Positions 29,083 to 37,420 of a stretch of 44,045 nucleotides of DNA are shown here, one piece after another (position 1 is the first letter of the stretch; the number at the start of each line of letters is the position of its first letter). Below the pieces are notes generated by a model. It was not told the DNA's origin, ran no database searches, and worked only from the letters and a program-made list of their open reading frames with translations. Source of the DNA: Vibrio xiamenensis (lineage in GTDB: Bacteria > Pseudomonadota > Gammaproteobacteria > Enterobacterales > Vibrionaceae); assembly GCF_900100015.1 (NCBI RefSeq), contig NZ_FNDD01000039.1:1-44045 (forward strand). Direction: 5' to 3'. Both the position numbers and the translations under genes were made by a program.

Positions 29083-29801
29083 TTCTCGTCTTCCTCGGTT
29101 TTGCGCTGACGTATATAGAGATAAACGGTATGCTTGGAAATATTTAAACGATCAGCCACTCGGTTGATGGCATCTTTAATATCAAAAATACCCTTATCAA
29201 ACAGCTCCATGACGATCTGACGGTTTTTGGTGTTGTTCGAGACCGTCTTGTCTGCGTTAATCTCTTCAATCGTGCGCTCTACGGTTTGATCAACTAACTC
29301 CTCAACATCACTGGCAAAGTTAACTGATGAAGCCGCTTGTTTCGCTTCTTCATTGGGCATGAACGATTGCAAAACTTGAGAAAAGGGTGCGTCAAGGTTC
29401 ACGTTAATACATAAGAGACCAATCACTCGATTGTCGCCATTGCGAATTGCAACGGTGATCGACTTCATCAACACGCCACCCTTTGCACGCGTGAAGTAGG
29501 AACGAGAAAAGTTGCGCTCGGATCCTTCAATGTCTTTAAGCATTTTAAGCGCCATATCGGTGATCGGTGATCCCACTTGGCGCCCGGTGTTTTCACCGTT
29601 AGCAATTTTAATCGCCGAAGTATTAAGATCTTCCAACGAGTGAAGCACTATCTCACAAAACGGACCGATTAGGCTTGCTATCCCATCCACCACCGCTTCA
29701 TAAGACTTGAGAATTATTTTGTCGTGCTCGCTAAATGGCATCACATGAATAGATTCCATTTCAAGCAACTCATCAATGTTTACCGTCTCTGTAGTCGTCA
29801 C
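29079..29801 (-). CDS. yheO: YheO-family PAS/helix-turn-helix transcriptional regulator
   Basis: Predicted DNA-binding regulator found next to tusDCB in E. coli too. The protein is 240 aa: a YheO-like PAS domain at about 30-140 (KSYEAVVDG ... EIVLHSLED ... GSPITD) and a C-terminal helix-turn-helix at about 190-235 (DRLNISKHTVYLYIRQ). The GTG at 29801 is chosen as start because AAGGCG precedes it by 8 bases; a TTG at 29831 and an ATG at 29759 are weaker. E. coli DauR, a D-arginine-responsive regulator, shares this architecture, but the ligand here is unknown. Confidence 0.88.
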   Translation of the reverse strand: MTTTETVNIDELLEMESIHVMPFSEHDKIILKSYEAVVDGIASLIGPFCEIVLHSLEDLNTSAIKIANGENTGRQVGSPITDMALKMLKDIEGSERNFSRSYFTRAKGGVLMKSITVAIRNGDNRVIGLLCINVNLDAPFSQVLQSFMPNEEAKQAASSVNFASDVEELVDQTVERTIEEINADKTVSNNTKNRQIVMELFDKGIFDIKDAINRVADRLNISKHTVYLYIRQRKTEEDEK

Positions 29802-29842
29802 TTCTTTCGCCTTCGAGTGAAAAATCAACAAATTGATGTAAG

Positions 29843-29872
29843 TTTATCAGAAATTTTGAAATGAACACTCAA
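29843..29872 (-). promoter_or_regulatory. Possible yheO-tusDCB promoter
   Basis: Minus-strand TTGAGT (29867-29872), 18 bp, GATAAA (29843-29848), about 45 bp before the chosen yheO start. Both elements are 4 of 6 matches, so this is only a candidate. Confidence 0.35.
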
Positions 29873-29927
29873 CTAAGTGGCATTCTAGTGATTTAAAACA
29901 AATATTTGCTCACAAAATCCGCAGTCA

Positions 29928-29959
29928 AAAAAAAGGCCTAACATCCGTTAGACCTTTTT
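29928..29959 (-). terminator. fkpA terminator
   Basis: On the minus strand AAAAAGG-T-CTAAC pairs with GTTAG-G-CCTTTTT (one internal mismatch) around GGAT, followed by more Ts. It lies about 30 bp after the fkpA stop. Confidence 0.85.
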
Positions 29960-29987
29960 GAACAGCATAAAATGCTAACAAAGCATA

Positions 29988-30806
29988 TTATTGACTTGCT
30001 TTCGCTGAATCCGCACCAGCGTCTTGAGCTTTGTCGCCATTGTCAATTTTTAGCAATTCCACTTCAAACACAAGAGTCGAGTTCGCTGGAATAGTCGGAG
30101 TATCTTGCTCGCCGTAAGCCAGCTCAGGCGGGATTACGAACTTGAATTTAGAGCCAACCGGCATTAACTGAACGCCTTCAGTCCAACCAGGAATCACACG
30201 GTTAAGTGGGAAGGTCGCTGGTTCGCCACGATCATATGAACTATCGAATTGAGTACCGTCAATCAGAGTACCCTTGTAGTGAACTTGCACTGTATCGGTC
30301 TCTTTTGGCATCTCGCCATCCGCAGGAGTGATGATTTGGTATAGAAGGCCTGAGTCAGTTTTCTTCACGCCGTCTTGCTTTTCAAATTCAGCTCGGAATT
30401 CATCACCCGCTTTTTTGTTTTTCGCTGCTTTTTCAGCAGATTGTTTCTGCATCTTATCTGCAACGCGTTTGTCTAAACCTTCTAGAGCTGCGCGAGTTTC
30501 TTCTTCGCTAAGCTCTGGCTTACCAGAGAACACGTGCTCAATACCTTGCAACACTAAATCTTTGTTAAGATGAATGCCGATTTCGCTTGGCTTATCCAAA
30601 CTGGTGTTAAGATAGTTAGCGAATGACACACCAATCGCGTACGCGGCTTTGTCATCTTCGGTTTTAAAGTTAACTGCTTTTCCGGCTTCAGCTTGTACTT
30701 GTTCGGTTGCAGGCTGAGTGTCAGCTTTTGGCTCTTCTTCTTTTTGACAGCCAGCTGCTAACATGACGGTAGCTGCAAGCAGTGACACTTTAAACATTGA
30801 TTTCAT
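29988..30806 (-). CDS. fkpA: FKBP-type peptidyl-prolyl isomerase FkpA, lipoprotein form
   Basis: Envelope chaperone and prolyl isomerase. ATG 30806 with GGAG at 30813-30816 gives 272 aa. The signal peptide ends in LAAGC, so the mature N-terminus is a lipidated Cys near residue 20. E. coli FkpA is instead a soluble periplasmic protein. The QKEEEPK residues after the Cys do not signal inner-membrane retention. An N-terminal dimerisation/chaperone region (about 45-150) and C-terminal FKBP domain (about 155-255, VQVHYKGTLIDGTQFDSS) follow. It diverges from the WD40-like gene. Confidence 0.93.
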   Translation of the reverse strand: MKSMFKVSLLAATVMLAAGCQKEEEPKADTQPATEQVQAEAGKAVNFKTEDDKAAYAIGVSFANYLNTSLDKPSEIGIHLNKDLVLQGIEHVFSGKPELSEEETRAALEGLDKRVADKMQKQSAEKAAKNKKAGDEFRAEFEKQDGVKKTDSGLLYQIITPADGEMPKETDTVQVHYKGTLIDGTQFDSSYDRGEPATFPLNRVIPGWTEGVQLMPVGSKFKFVIPPELAYGEQDTPTIPANSTLVFEVELLKIDNGDKAQDAGADSAKASQ

Positions 30807-30947
30807 TGAACTCTCCACGTTGTGATGGATTTACTGTTTGTCCCTGTGCACAAAAATATCGTAAATACTGGTGTACACAAATATGTTGTACCAATATAGC
30901 TAATATGCGTTCCGAATGTCGGAAAACCAAGTGGATAATTAGATTTA

Positions 30948-31928
30948 ATGCGGATAAATTTTTATGCTTCTCTGATTTTAATCACAACGCTTTTGCTCGG
31001 CGGTTGTTTATTTTCTTCTAAAGAAGATCAGAGGTGGCAACTTGATCCGTCAGGTTCAACCAGTTTTGCACTTAGTCGAGACGCACGTTTCGCTTTACTC
31101 TACTCCAAGAAAAACCATTTAACGTTATGGGATCTTGAAGACAACGTAAAATTGGCGGATCTCGGCGAACACGATGCTGATGGCAGTACCATTTCACGCA
31201 TTCGTATCTCAGATAATGGTCGCTTTGCAATTACAGCAAGCCAAATGCAATTTGCAGTCTGGGATCTGGCGTGGACCCAAGCAAAAGGCCTTTGGTCTAT
31301 CTCCGACGGTCTGATTAGAGACGTCGATATCACCAGTAATGGAGAGCAAGTCGTGCTTGGCCTCTCCAATGGCAAAGCAATTTACGTCAATTTAGTCACT
31401 GGACGCCGCCTAGAGTTCCTTGCCCATCGAGAAAAAGTCAATTCCGTCGCCATTTCCCCCAACGGCCGCTTCGCTCTTTCTGGCGGAAATGACTACACCG
31501 CCTATTTATGGGATACCACCAGCGGCCAAATTCTCCATAGTTTCGAGCTAGACCAGCGTGTTAATCGCGTCGCACTACAAAGAGATGGTAAATTGGCTTT
31601 TACCTCAGACGGTGGCAATAAAGCGGTTATCTGGGACCTTACGACTGGCGAGAAAGTATCGCGATTACACAGTTGGTACCGCCAACTGATCTTTTCATCG
31701 GCTCGATTTTCTGATGATGGCTCTAAATTGGTGACAGGAACGCCTTCTGGACGCATCAGTGTATGGGATACAAAAACCGGCGATAAGCTTGAGCAATTTG
31801 AAGCCGAGCCGCTAAAAGATACTCGCCCTCCTACCGCTGTAGTGTATGATGCAGCCTTTGATAAACAGCAACGTGTAATTTCAGCAACTTCCGCAGGCAT
31901 TGCACAAGCTTGGAAAATAGAACCGTAA
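30948..31928 (+). CDS. WD40-repeat-like lipoprotein of unknown function
   Basis: A 326-aa protein with a lipoprotein signal peptide (ITTLLLGGC, lipidated Cys near residue 20). About six beta-propeller-type repeats follow, with recurring phrases such as LTLWDLE, FAVWDLA, AYLWDTTSG, AVIWDLTTGE and ISVWDTKTGD. It was probably anchored in the envelope and folded as a propeller scaffold. The role is unknown. It is 2 bp from slyX on the same strand, suggesting co-translation, and diverges from fkpA. No close enterobacterial counterpart is known to me at this position. Confidence 0.85.
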   Translation: MRINFYASLILITTLLLGGCLFSSKEDQRWQLDPSGSTSFALSRDARFALLYSKKNHLTLWDLEDNVKLADLGEHDADGSTISRIRISDNGRFAITASQMQFAVWDLAWTQAKGLWSISDGLIRDVDITSNGEQVVLGLSNGKAIYVNLVTGRRLEFLAHREKVNSVAISPNGRFALSGGNDYTAYLWDTTSGQILHSFELDQRVNRVALQRDGKLAFTSDGGNKAVIWDLTTGEKVSRLHSWYRQLIFSSARFSDDGSKLVTGTPSGRISVWDTKTGDKLEQFEAEPLKDTRPPTAVVYDAAFDKQQRVISATSAGIAQAWKIEP

Positions 31929-31930
31929 TC

Positions 31931-32158
31931 ATGAGCGATCAAAATACTGAGCAACTACAACAACGGCTGGATGATTTAGAGTGTCAATTAGCCTTTCAAG
32001 AACAAACCATTGAAGCGCTTAATGCCGCACTGAGCAGCCAACAGCTACTGATTACCAAGATGCAAGATCAGATGAAGTATGTAGTTGGAAAAGTAAAAAA
32101 CATCGACTCATCCAACCTTGCCACTCAAGACGAAGAGACACCACCACCGCACTACTAA
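31931..32158 (+). CDS. slyX: SlyX family protein
   Basis: A 75-aa protein predicted as one long coiled coil (QLQQRLDDLECQLAFQEQ) with a short proline/histidine tail (TPPPHY) typical of SlyX. The function is unknown. ATG 31931 is used, not the TTG at 31910 inside the upstream gene. It follows the lipoprotein gene by 2 bp. In E. coli slyX is also next to fkpA. Confidence 0.92.
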   Translation: MSDQNTEQLQQRLDDLECQLAFQEQTIEALNAALSSQQLLITKMQDQMKYVVGKVKNIDSSNLATQDEETPPPHY

Positions 32159-32214
32159 CTGCATTGGTGTTGGATTAAATTCATAGGCTCGGTACCAACA
32201 TAAGTTTTGTGTGG

Positions 32215-32400
32215 CTAGAGAAAACACCACGCGATCACAACGCCAGCAACCACTAAACAGCCACCAATTCGACGTAATTGGTTATCAGGTTGTGCGCTTA
32301 ATTCTGCAACCATAGCTCGCCAGCCTTTTGGCGCGATCAGTGGGCCGATACCTTCTGCAATCAATACAAATCCTAGCGCAATCCAAAGTGAATTCGACAT
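32215..32400 (-). CDS. DUF2065 small membrane protein (YjeT-like)
   Basis: A 61-aa protein with two membrane helices (about 5-22 and 45-61) and a short basic loop (PKGWRAMVAELS). E. coli yjeT has the same place after hflC. The function is unknown. The terminator at 32418-32439 separates it from hflC, so its expression may depend on read-through or its own start. Confidence 0.85.
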   Translation of the reverse strand: MSNSLWIALGFVLIAEGIGPLIAPKGWRAMVAELSAQPDNQLRRIGGCLVVAGVVIAWCFL

Positions 32401-32409
32401 TTTAAACTC

Positions 32410-32439
32410 CCAAAAATAAAGGCTCCCAGAGGAGCCTTT
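32410..32439 (-). terminator. hflC terminator
   Basis: AAAGGCTCC / GGAGCCTTT (32418-32426 with 32431-32439) has tetraloop CAGA. The minus-strand tail reads ATTTTTGG. It starts about 30 bp after the hflC stop. Confidence 0.85.
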
Positions 32440-32468
32440 ATATCGATGATGACAAAATCATTTAACCA

Positions 32469-33449
32469 TTAAGGTTTCACTGCACCCTTTGAATCTTTCA
32501 TATATTTGAAGAATTCGCTGTTTGGATCCAGAACCAAAATATCACTCTTATCGCTAAATGACTTCTCATAAGCTTTTAGTGAACGCAAGAAGCTAAAGAA
32601 CTCTGGATCTTTACGATAAGCATCCGAGTAAATCTTGGCAGCTTTTGCATCGGCTTCACCGCGAGTCACGCGAGCGGTTTTATCCGCTTCAGCCAGAATG
32701 GTTGCGACTTCTAGCTCAGCTTGAGCTTTGATGATTTCTGCTTTTTCACGACCTTGAGAACGGTGCTTACGAGCAACAGATTCACGTTCCGCACGCATAC
32801 GACGATAAATCGATTCGCTGATTTCATCAGGTAGGTTGATTTTCTTCATTCGGAAATCAACCACATAGACACCTAAGTCTTTTTCAGCACTCTTACGGGT
32901 ATCATTCAGAACGTTTTCCATGATCTGGTCACGTTGACCATCCACTTCTAACGCTTGTTTCGCCGCCTCAGTGGTCACCACTTCAGAATCAGAACTGTCA
33001 GGCAATACATCTTGGTTACGAGGACCAGAGACAATCTGCTTAATTTCGCGTGAACCGATTTCTGAGCGAAGTACGTCCGTTACTTTACGTTCAAGTAGCG
33101 TTTCTGCCGTCAGAGTATTACCGCCACCTGTTGCTAGGTAGTATTGACCGAAGTCTTTGATACGCCATTTCACGTAAGAATCGATGATAACGTCTTTTTT
33201 CTCAGAGGTAACGAAACGGTCTGAGCGGCCATCCATTGTTTGAATACGAGCATCAAGAGTTTTGACGCGATCAAACAGTGGTAATTTTAAATGCAAACCC
33301 GGTTCGTAAATCTTCGAAACGTTATTGTCATCCTTCAGAACACGACCGAATCGAATTACGATACCGCGTTCACCTTCAGGAATCACAAATATGCTCATTA
33401 GAACAACGATCAACGCAACAACAACTACAGGGATCATTAACTTACGCAT
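32469..33449 (-). CDS. hflC: HflC, modulator of FtsH protease
   Basis: Inner-membrane SPFH protein that forms a large cage with HflK around FtsH and limits its access to membrane substrates. The protein is 326 aa: N-terminal membrane helix (about 5-23), SPFH domain (about 24-220) and a long charged helix rich in Ala/Glu (about 220-290). Start codon 33449 follows hflK by 2 bp. Confidence 0.97.
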   Translation of the reverse strand: MRKLMIPVVVVALIVVLMSIFVIPEGERGIVIRFGRVLKDDNNVSKIYEPGLHLKLPLFDRVKTLDARIQTMDGRSDRFVTSEKKDVIIDSYVKWRIKDFGQYYLATGGGNTLTAETLLERKVTDVLRSEIGSREIKQIVSGPRNQDVLPDSSDSEVVTTEAAKQALEVDGQRDQIMENVLNDTRKSAEKDLGVYVVDFRMKKINLPDEISESIYRRMRAERESVARKHRSQGREKAEIIKAQAELEVATILAEADKTARVTRGEADAKAAKIYSDAYRKDPEFFSFLRSLKAYEKSFSDKSDILVLDPNSEFFKYMKDSKGAVKP

Positions 33450-33451
33450 TC

Positions 33452-34645
33452 TTAGTATCTCCCTTGACGTGAATCATTAGTGCGTGATTGAGAGCTTGAA
33501 CTGCCATCTGAATCACTGCGTTGTGACTCAAGCTCGATTTGATCATAGCTAGCTGACGATTTCTGGCTGCGCTTAGTCGGCGCCGAATCTTGTCCCGCTA
33601 ACTTATCAATTGGCAAGTACAGCAAGTTGCCACTTGATTTCGAATCAATCAGCACTTTAGAAGATTTAGAATACACTTCTTGCATCGAATCTAGGTACAA
33701 ACGATCACGCGTCACTTTTGGCGCTGCCAAATACTCTGGTAGCAGTTTCTCGAATTGAGCCACTTGACCTAACGCTTCATTAACTGTGCGTTCGGTGTAA
33801 CCATGAGCTTCTTTCTTCAAGCGCTCGGCACGACCAGTCGCTTTAGGCAAAATTTCGTTTTTATACGCTTCTGCTTCACGAATGAAACGCTCTTCGTCTT
33901 CTCGAGCCGCGATAGCATCATCAAATGCATCTTTCACCTGTTCAGGTGGACGAGCAGACTGGAAGTTAACGTCAACTACCGTGATGCCCATATCATAGCT
34001 GTCAATGATTGAGTTCAACGTCTCTTGAGTACTTTGACGAATTTGCTGACGGCCACTGGTTAGAATGCTATCCATTAAAGAGTCGCCCACCACAGCACGA
34101 AGTGCTGAGTCAGTTGCTTGACGCAAGCTGTCATCAGCATTCGTCACTCGGTAAAGATATTTATATGGGTCAGAAACGCGGTATTGAATATCCATACCGA
34201 CGGTCACTACGTTCTCATCTTTAGTCAACATCAGACCAGAAGCACGTAATGAACGAATTGCTTGGACGTTTACCGGAGTGACTTCGTCAATAAATTGAGG
34301 ACGCCAGTTCAAACCAGGATCGACGATACGATCGTACTTACCTAAACGAAGCACCACGCCTCGTTCTGCTTCACCGATGGTATAAAAACCAGCGAAAAAC
34401 CAAACTGCAACGGCAATTGCAGCAATGACACCAAACCCAATAGCACTGCCGCCACCGAGTGAAGGACCTTTGCCACCTTTGCGGCCAAACTTTCCACCCA
34501 GCTTCTGACTCAGCTTATTGAAGACTTCGTCTAAGTCTGGCGGACCTTGATCACGGCCACCTTTGTTACCGCGATTATTATTACCCCATGGGTCATTATC
34601 GCGGCCATTGTTGCCGTTGTTATTTCCAGGCTCATTCCACGCCAT
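33452..34645 (-). CDS. hflK: HflK, modulator of FtsH protease
   Basis: Partner of HflC in the FtsH-HflKC complex. The protein is 397 aa: a Gly/Asn/Asp-rich cytoplasmic N-terminus (about 1-70), one membrane helix (about 73-95), periplasmic SPFH domain and helical region to about 330, then a Ser/Gln-rich disordered tail. It is 45 bp after hflX and 2 bp before hflC, the standard operon order. Confidence 0.97.
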   Translation of the reverse strand: MAWNEPGNNNGNNGRDNDPWGNNNRGNKGGRDQGPPDLDEVFNKLSQKLGGKFGRKGGKGPSLGGGSAIGFGVIAAIAVAVWFFAGFYTIGEAERGVVLRLGKYDRIVDPGLNWRPQFIDEVTPVNVQAIRSLRASGLMLTKDENVVTVGMDIQYRVSDPYKYLYRVTNADDSLRQATDSALRAVVGDSLMDSILTSGRQQIRQSTQETLNSIIDSYDMGITVVDVNFQSARPPEQVKDAFDDAIAAREDEERFIREAEAYKNEILPKATGRAERLKKEAHGYTERTVNEALGQVAQFEKLLPEYLAAPKVTRDRLYLDSMQEVYSKSSKVLIDSKSSGNLLYLPIDKLAGQDSAPTKRSQKSSASYDQIELESQRSDSDGSSSSQSRTNDSRQGRY

Positions 34646-34690
34646 TAGAAAGCTCCATCATTTGATATGACGTTATACTGTAGCAGTCAT

Positions 34691-35980
34691 TTAAGTAACT
34701 ATAAAGTCACGTAAAACTGCCCCTTCTCTTTTTTCAAGTCTAGACCAATCTACTTGCTGCATGCGGACATTGATCAGCAAACAGCCGTCTTGGTCATATT
34801 CTTCTTGTTGAATACAATTCATGCGAAAGAATATACTGCGAATACGTCCCTGATACTGTGGCGGTATGCACAGACGGTGATCAACCATTTGACTCGCTAA
34901 CCTTGCGGTTAGAGCTTCAAATAATAGGTCAATCCCTTTTCCTTCCATCGCCGATACCCAGACGGTTCTTGGTACCCCTTCCTCATCATATTCGATACGA
35001 GGAGACTGCCCTTCAAGATTGTCAATTTTGTTCATGACTATCAAAGTCGGAACTTCATTGGCATCGATTTCTTCAAGAACTTCGTCAACTGCCCGAATAT
35101 TCTCACGAAAACGGTCGTCACTGGCATCAACAACATGTAACAAAATGTCAGCTTCTTGTGTTTCTTGCAGGGTCGCTTTGAAGGCAGCGACGAGATCATG
35201 GGGTAAATGACGAATAAAACCTACGGTATCTGCAAGAATGGCAGGCCCTACATCTGCTAAGTCGATTTTACGCAAGGTCGGATCCAAAGTAGCGAACAAT
35301 TGATCAGCTGCGTAAACACCCGCTTCAGTAATACGGTTAAATAACGTTGATTTACCCGCGTTGGTATAACCAACGAGAGAAATAGTAGGAATTTCAGCGC
35401 GATTTCGAGCACGTCGACCTTGTTCTCGCTGCTTAGCGACTTTCTCGAGTCGACGAAGAATCGCTTTGATACGTTCACGCAACAAACGGCGGTCAGTTTC
35501 TAACTGAGTTTCACCAGGCCCACGTAGACCGATACCACCTTTTTGTCTTTCAAGGTGCGTCCAGCCACGAATTAAGCGTGTTGAGATATGGCGCAGCTGA
35601 GCAAGTTCAACTTGTAACTTACCTTCATGGGTGCGCGCGCGCTGGGCAAAAATATCCAGAATTAGACCAGTTCGATCTAACACTCGACATTTGCAAAGCA
35701 TTTCAAGATTTCGCTCTTGGGCAGGAGAAAGGGCGTGATTAAAAATCACAATGTCAGCACCATTTAACTGCACCGATTGGGCAATTTCTTGGGCCTTTCC
35801 CTCTCCGACATAGTATTTAGGGTGTGGAGATTGACGACTACCAGTAATCACTTGTAGCGTCGAAACTCCAGCAGAAGACGCCAGCATTTCAAATTCGCTT
35901 AAGTCTTCCCATTCACCCTCTTGCGTGAAGTTGATATGAACAAGTACGGCTCGCTCACCGGCTTCATAACGGTCAAACAA
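34691..35980 (-). CDS. hflX: Ribosome-splitting GTPase HflX
   Basis: Heat-shock-associated GTPase that splits stalled 70S ribosomes. The protein is 429 aa: N-terminal HflX domain with a helical linker (about 1-195), then GTPase domain with G1 GYTNAGKST, G3 DTVG and G4 NKID, and a short C-terminal extension. ATG 35980. It is preceded by hfq (44-bp gap). Confidence 0.97.
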   Translation of the reverse strand: MFDRYEAGERAVLVHINFTQEGEWEDLSEFEMLASSAGVSTLQVITGSRQSPHPKYYVGEGKAQEIAQSVQLNGADIVIFNHALSPAQERNLEMLCKCRVLDRTGLILDIFAQRARTHEGKLQVELAQLRHISTRLIRGWTHLERQKGGIGLRGPGETQLETDRRLLRERIKAILRRLEKVAKQREQGRRARNRAEIPTISLVGYTNAGKSTLFNRITEAGVYAADQLFATLDPTLRKIDLADVGPAILADTVGFIRHLPHDLVAAFKATLQETQEADILLHVVDASDDRFRENIRAVDEVLEEIDANEVPTLIVMNKIDNLEGQSPRIEYDEEGVPRTVWVSAMEGKGIDLLFEALTARLASQMVDHRLCIPPQYQGRIRSIFFRMNCIQQEEYDQDGCLLINVRMQQVDWSRLEKREGAVLRDFIVT

Positions 35981-36024
35981 GCAATCAACTCCTTAGTTTA
36001 TTGCCGACAGAGATATTCAGAGGA

Positions 36025-36288
36025 TTAATCTTCTGATTTCTCTGGACGATCAGATTGTTGAGGACGGTCGTTACTGTGGTGGCTCACAGGGCGAGCCGGA
36101 ACAACAGTAGAAATCGCATGCTTGTATACCATTTGATTTACTGTGTTTTTCAAAAGAATAACGAACTGGTCAAAAGATTCGATCTGGCCTTGTAGTTTAA
36201 TTCCGTTTACAAGGTAGATAGACACTGGAATACGTTCGCGACGTAGTGCATTTAAGAATGGGTCTTGTAAAGATTGCCCCTTAGCCAT
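36025..36288 (-). CDS. hfq: RNA chaperone Hfq
   Basis: Homohexameric Sm-like protein that pairs small RNAs with mRNAs. The protein is 87 aa. The Sm1 and Sm2 cores (PVSIYLVNGIKLQGQIESFD and YKHAISTVVP) are intact, with proximal-face Q8-type, F42-type and KH residues present. The C-terminal tail is short, polar and acidic (about 70-87). The 184-bp gap after miaA holds a candidate promoter. Confidence 0.98.
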   Translation of the reverse strand: MAKGQSLQDPFLNALRRERIPVSIYLVNGIKLQGQIESFDQFVILLKNTVNQMVYKHAISTVVPARPVSHHSNDRPQQSDRPEKSED

Positions 36289-36399
36289 TTTATTTTCCTT
36301 ATTTGTAATTTTGTTTTAGTTATTTAGCTGGCGGTGCACTGCAAAAGTAAGTGCCTTTGCATCTGAGCTAAACGAATAAAAAACACCCTACCACTTCTT

Positions 36400-36428
36400 G
36401 TTATGAAGGCTTTACACCAAAATTTCAA
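36400..36428 (-). promoter_or_regulatory. Candidate hfq promoter
   Basis: On the minus strand TTGAAA (36423-36428), 17 bp, CATAAC (36400-36405), about 110 bp upstream of hfq. It begins CTTGAA, so a heat-shock sigma factor could also recognise it. E. coli hfq has several promoters, some heat-shock type. Confidence 0.4.
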
Positions 36429-36472
36429 GTCGCGGTTCCTTGACAGGGTAAATTCACGCAAAAGCGATCACA

Positions 36473-37420
36473 TTATACACAGCTAACCCCCTCAGATGCT
36501 AATGCATTTGAGACAGTTTCTAGAGCCTGATCAATATGTTCGCTATCCAACCAAGTTAAATTATCCCAGCTGCGCAACCAGGTAATTTGTCGCTTGGCCA
36601 ATTGACGGGTCGCACAGATTCCACGAAATATCGCATCATCTAGCGTGGTATTCCCATCTAAATAGTCCCACATCTGCCGATAACCGACGCAACGAATTGA
36701 AGGAAGATCTGGATGAAGATCATCTCGGGCATACAATGCTTTCATCTCGTCTTCAAAGCCCATCTCGAGCATTTTTTCAAATCGGAGTTCTATTCGGCGA
36801 TGGAGTTCAGTCCTTTCCCTGGGAGCGATCGCAAACTGCTTTACTCTAAACGGCAGTTGGTCACCTTTCGTTTGAGTCAGCTCAGTAAGAGTTTTACCTG
36901 AAATTCGATAAACTTCCAATGCCCGCGATAACCTTTGCGGATCATTTGGATGAATTCTTGCGGCTGAAACAGGATCGATCGCCTTGAGTTGATCGTGCAG
37001 CACCTCCCAACCATTAGTCAATGCTTCTTGCTCAATTTGTTGGCGAATTTCTGGATCCGCCGCGGGAAGCGGTGATAACCCTTCTAATAGAGCCTTGTAA
37101 TACAACATAGTTCCGCCCACGAGCAAAGGGATTTTTCCTTGCGCGGCAATCTCATGCATTTCTTTTAGCGCATCGCGTCGAAAATCTGCTGCGGAATACG
37201 CTTGGGCTGGATCCAAAATATCAATCAAACGATGCGGTGCCAATTGCTGTTCGCGCTGATCGGGTTTTGCGGTTCCGATATCCATACCACGATAAATCAG
37301 TGCCGAATCGACAGAAATAATTTCCACTGGGTATTTCTGACGCAAACGAATGGCAAGTTCAGTCTTGCCTGATGCAGTAGGGCCCATCAAGAATAGGGCC
37401 AAAGGTAACTCTTTATTCAT
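36473..37420 (-). CDS. miaA: tRNA dimethylallyltransferase
   Basis: Adds the dimethylallyl group to A37 of tRNAs reading UNN codons, the first step of ms2i6A. The protein is 315 aa. P-loop GPTASGKTE is at 13-21, followed by DSALIYRGMDIGTAKP. It overlaps the mutL 3' end by 8 bp (37413-37420), so the two are coupled. The order mutL-miaA-hfq-hflX is conserved in gamma-proteobacteria. Confidence 0.98.
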   Translation of the reverse strand: MNKELPLALFLMGPTASGKTELAIRLRQKYPVEIISVDSALIYRGMDIGTAKPDQREQQLAPHRLIDILDPAQAYSAADFRRDALKEMHEIAAQGKIPLLVGGTMLYYKALLEGLSPLPAADPEIRQQIEQEALTNGWEVLHDQLKAIDPVSAARIHPNDPQRLSRALEVYRISGKTLTELTQTKGDQLPFRVKQFAIAPRERTELHRRIELRFEKMLEMGFEDEMKALYARDDLHPDLPSIRCVGYRQMWDYLDGNTTLDDAIFRGICATRQLAKRQITWLRSWDNLTWLDSEHIDQALETVSNALASEGVSCV

